From Candidatus Hydrogenedens sp. (lineage in GTDB: Bacteria > Hydrogenedentota > Hydrogenedentia > Hydrogenedentales > Hydrogenedentaceae): DNA of 64,000 bases. A program made the position numbers and the translations under genes. The notes under the pieces were generated by a model. The model did no database searches and was not told the origin of the DNA. It saw only the letters and a program-made list of their open reading frames with translations. The stretch is taken from contig DAOSBX010000003.1 in NCBI GenBank assembly GCA_035361075.1, positions 78,482-142,481 of the forward strand, in the 5' to 3' direction. This document shows positions 63,841-64,000 of the stretch, in pieces (within the stretch, counting starts at the first letter, position 1; each line of letters starts with the position of its first letter).

Positions 63841-64000
63841 ATGAACAATATGATTTTAATTATGTCAAAAAATAAATACCTTATTTTTATGTTGCTATTC
63901 TTATGTATACAGGCATATTCACAAACAGAAGGAGCAGTAGAAGGAGAGGGGTTGTTTGACCCATGTCATATAGAGGGATGTGAAGAGGTATGCGATGATG
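63841..64000 (+). CDS. EG-rich secreted protein, N-terminal part (runs off the right edge)
   Basis: An open frame of at least 53 codons starts at ATG 63841 after AAAGGTAAAAAT. A basic then hydrophobic signal segment (NKYLIFMLLFLCIQAYS) precedes TEGAVEGEGLFDPCHIEGCEEVC. The Glu-Gly-rich linker and the Cys pairs match the secreted proteins of this lineage, as at 19041-22169. The rest of the gene lies outside the window. Confidence 0.8.
   Translation, partial: MNNMILIMSKNKYLIFMLLFLCIQAYSQTEGAVEGEGLFDPCHIEGCEEVCDD

Noticed and set aside
1..64000. CRISPR arrays, insertion sequences, prophage or toxin-antitoxin modules
   Set aside because: I saw no regularly spaced direct repeats with unique spacers, no transposase or integrase motifs, no terminal inverted repeats and no phage structural genes.

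Overview
The window is low-GC (roughly 35-40 % by eye) chromosomal DNA of a diderm bacterium. Pal and YbgF/CpoB-like lipoproteins, an LpxL/HtrB-type acyltransferase, an outer-membrane-barrel-like protein and type IV pilus parts all indicate an outer membrane. Secreted proteins with Glu-Gly-rich linkers (19041-22169 and the truncated gene at the right edge), Tat-dependent Gfo/Idh/MocA proteins and tandem alpha/beta-hydrolase secreted proteins are typical of uncultured Hydrogenedentota and relatives of Planctomycetota. I infer a Candidatus Hydrogenedens-like organism; this rests on protein style, not on a marker gene. I see no insertion sequence, prophage, CRISPR array or integrase. The window looks like core chromosome with unusual gene designs.

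Left part (1-17.8 kb): a leftward run holds a UDPGP-family uridylyltransferase, a zinc-ribbon protein, a DUF1573 protein, a GlcNAc-kinase-like protein, YbgF/CpoB and Pal. A rightward two-gene Fe-S scaffold operon follows, with only SufC-like and short SufB-like proteins (an SMS/minimal-SUF arrangement). Next come tRNA-Leu(CAA), an FMN riboswitch with a terminator, and a complete riboflavin operon ribD-ribE-ribBA-(DUF2007)-ribH-nusB. A 1160-residue coiled-coil membrane protein, a zinc-ribbon/MshEN/HDOD protein and a SPASM protein that has lost its radical-SAM cysteines close this part.

Middle (17.8-43.4 kb): pyrimidine genes are scattered (carA without an adjacent carB; pyrC next to a PyrR-PyrB fusion). 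Between and beyond them lie a large beta-propeller lipoprotein, a Tat-exported oxidoreductase, RtcB, a NUDIX hydrolase, secreted hydrolase-like proteins, a Pat-type acyl-CoA-synthetase/GNAT protein, an SCP2 protein, a secreted DTG-protease/PDZ protein, a two-domain PPK2, a secreted TIM-barrel-like protein, a sigma-54 activator and hslV. At about 37.36-37.64 kb a structured RNA gene is evident on the minus strand, with its own TTGACA/TATATT promoter, a 13-bp closing stem and a canonical terminator. I could not assign it to a known family.

Right part (43.4-64 kb): a 37-residue AAKKP-repeat nucleoid-type protein behind a cruciform leader, a serine-hydrolase/NamZ (DUF1343) fusion, PilT, a GH63-like glycosidase, a beta-CASP nuclease, a lipid acyltransferase, an epimerase plus GT2 pair, NagB, a hemolysin-III-family protein, an aminotransferase, a parvulin, a PilC/GspF protein, a secreted protein of unknown function, an ABC1 kinase, IspE and the start of an EG-rich secreted protein.

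Three intergenic sites (23.8, 34.9 and 61.0 kb) carry the same degenerate 9-bp tandem repeat with core GTCCG. Amino-sugar genes at several places (GlcNAc kinase, UDPGP-family enzyme, NagB, NamZ fusion) suggest peptidoglycan-sugar salvage.
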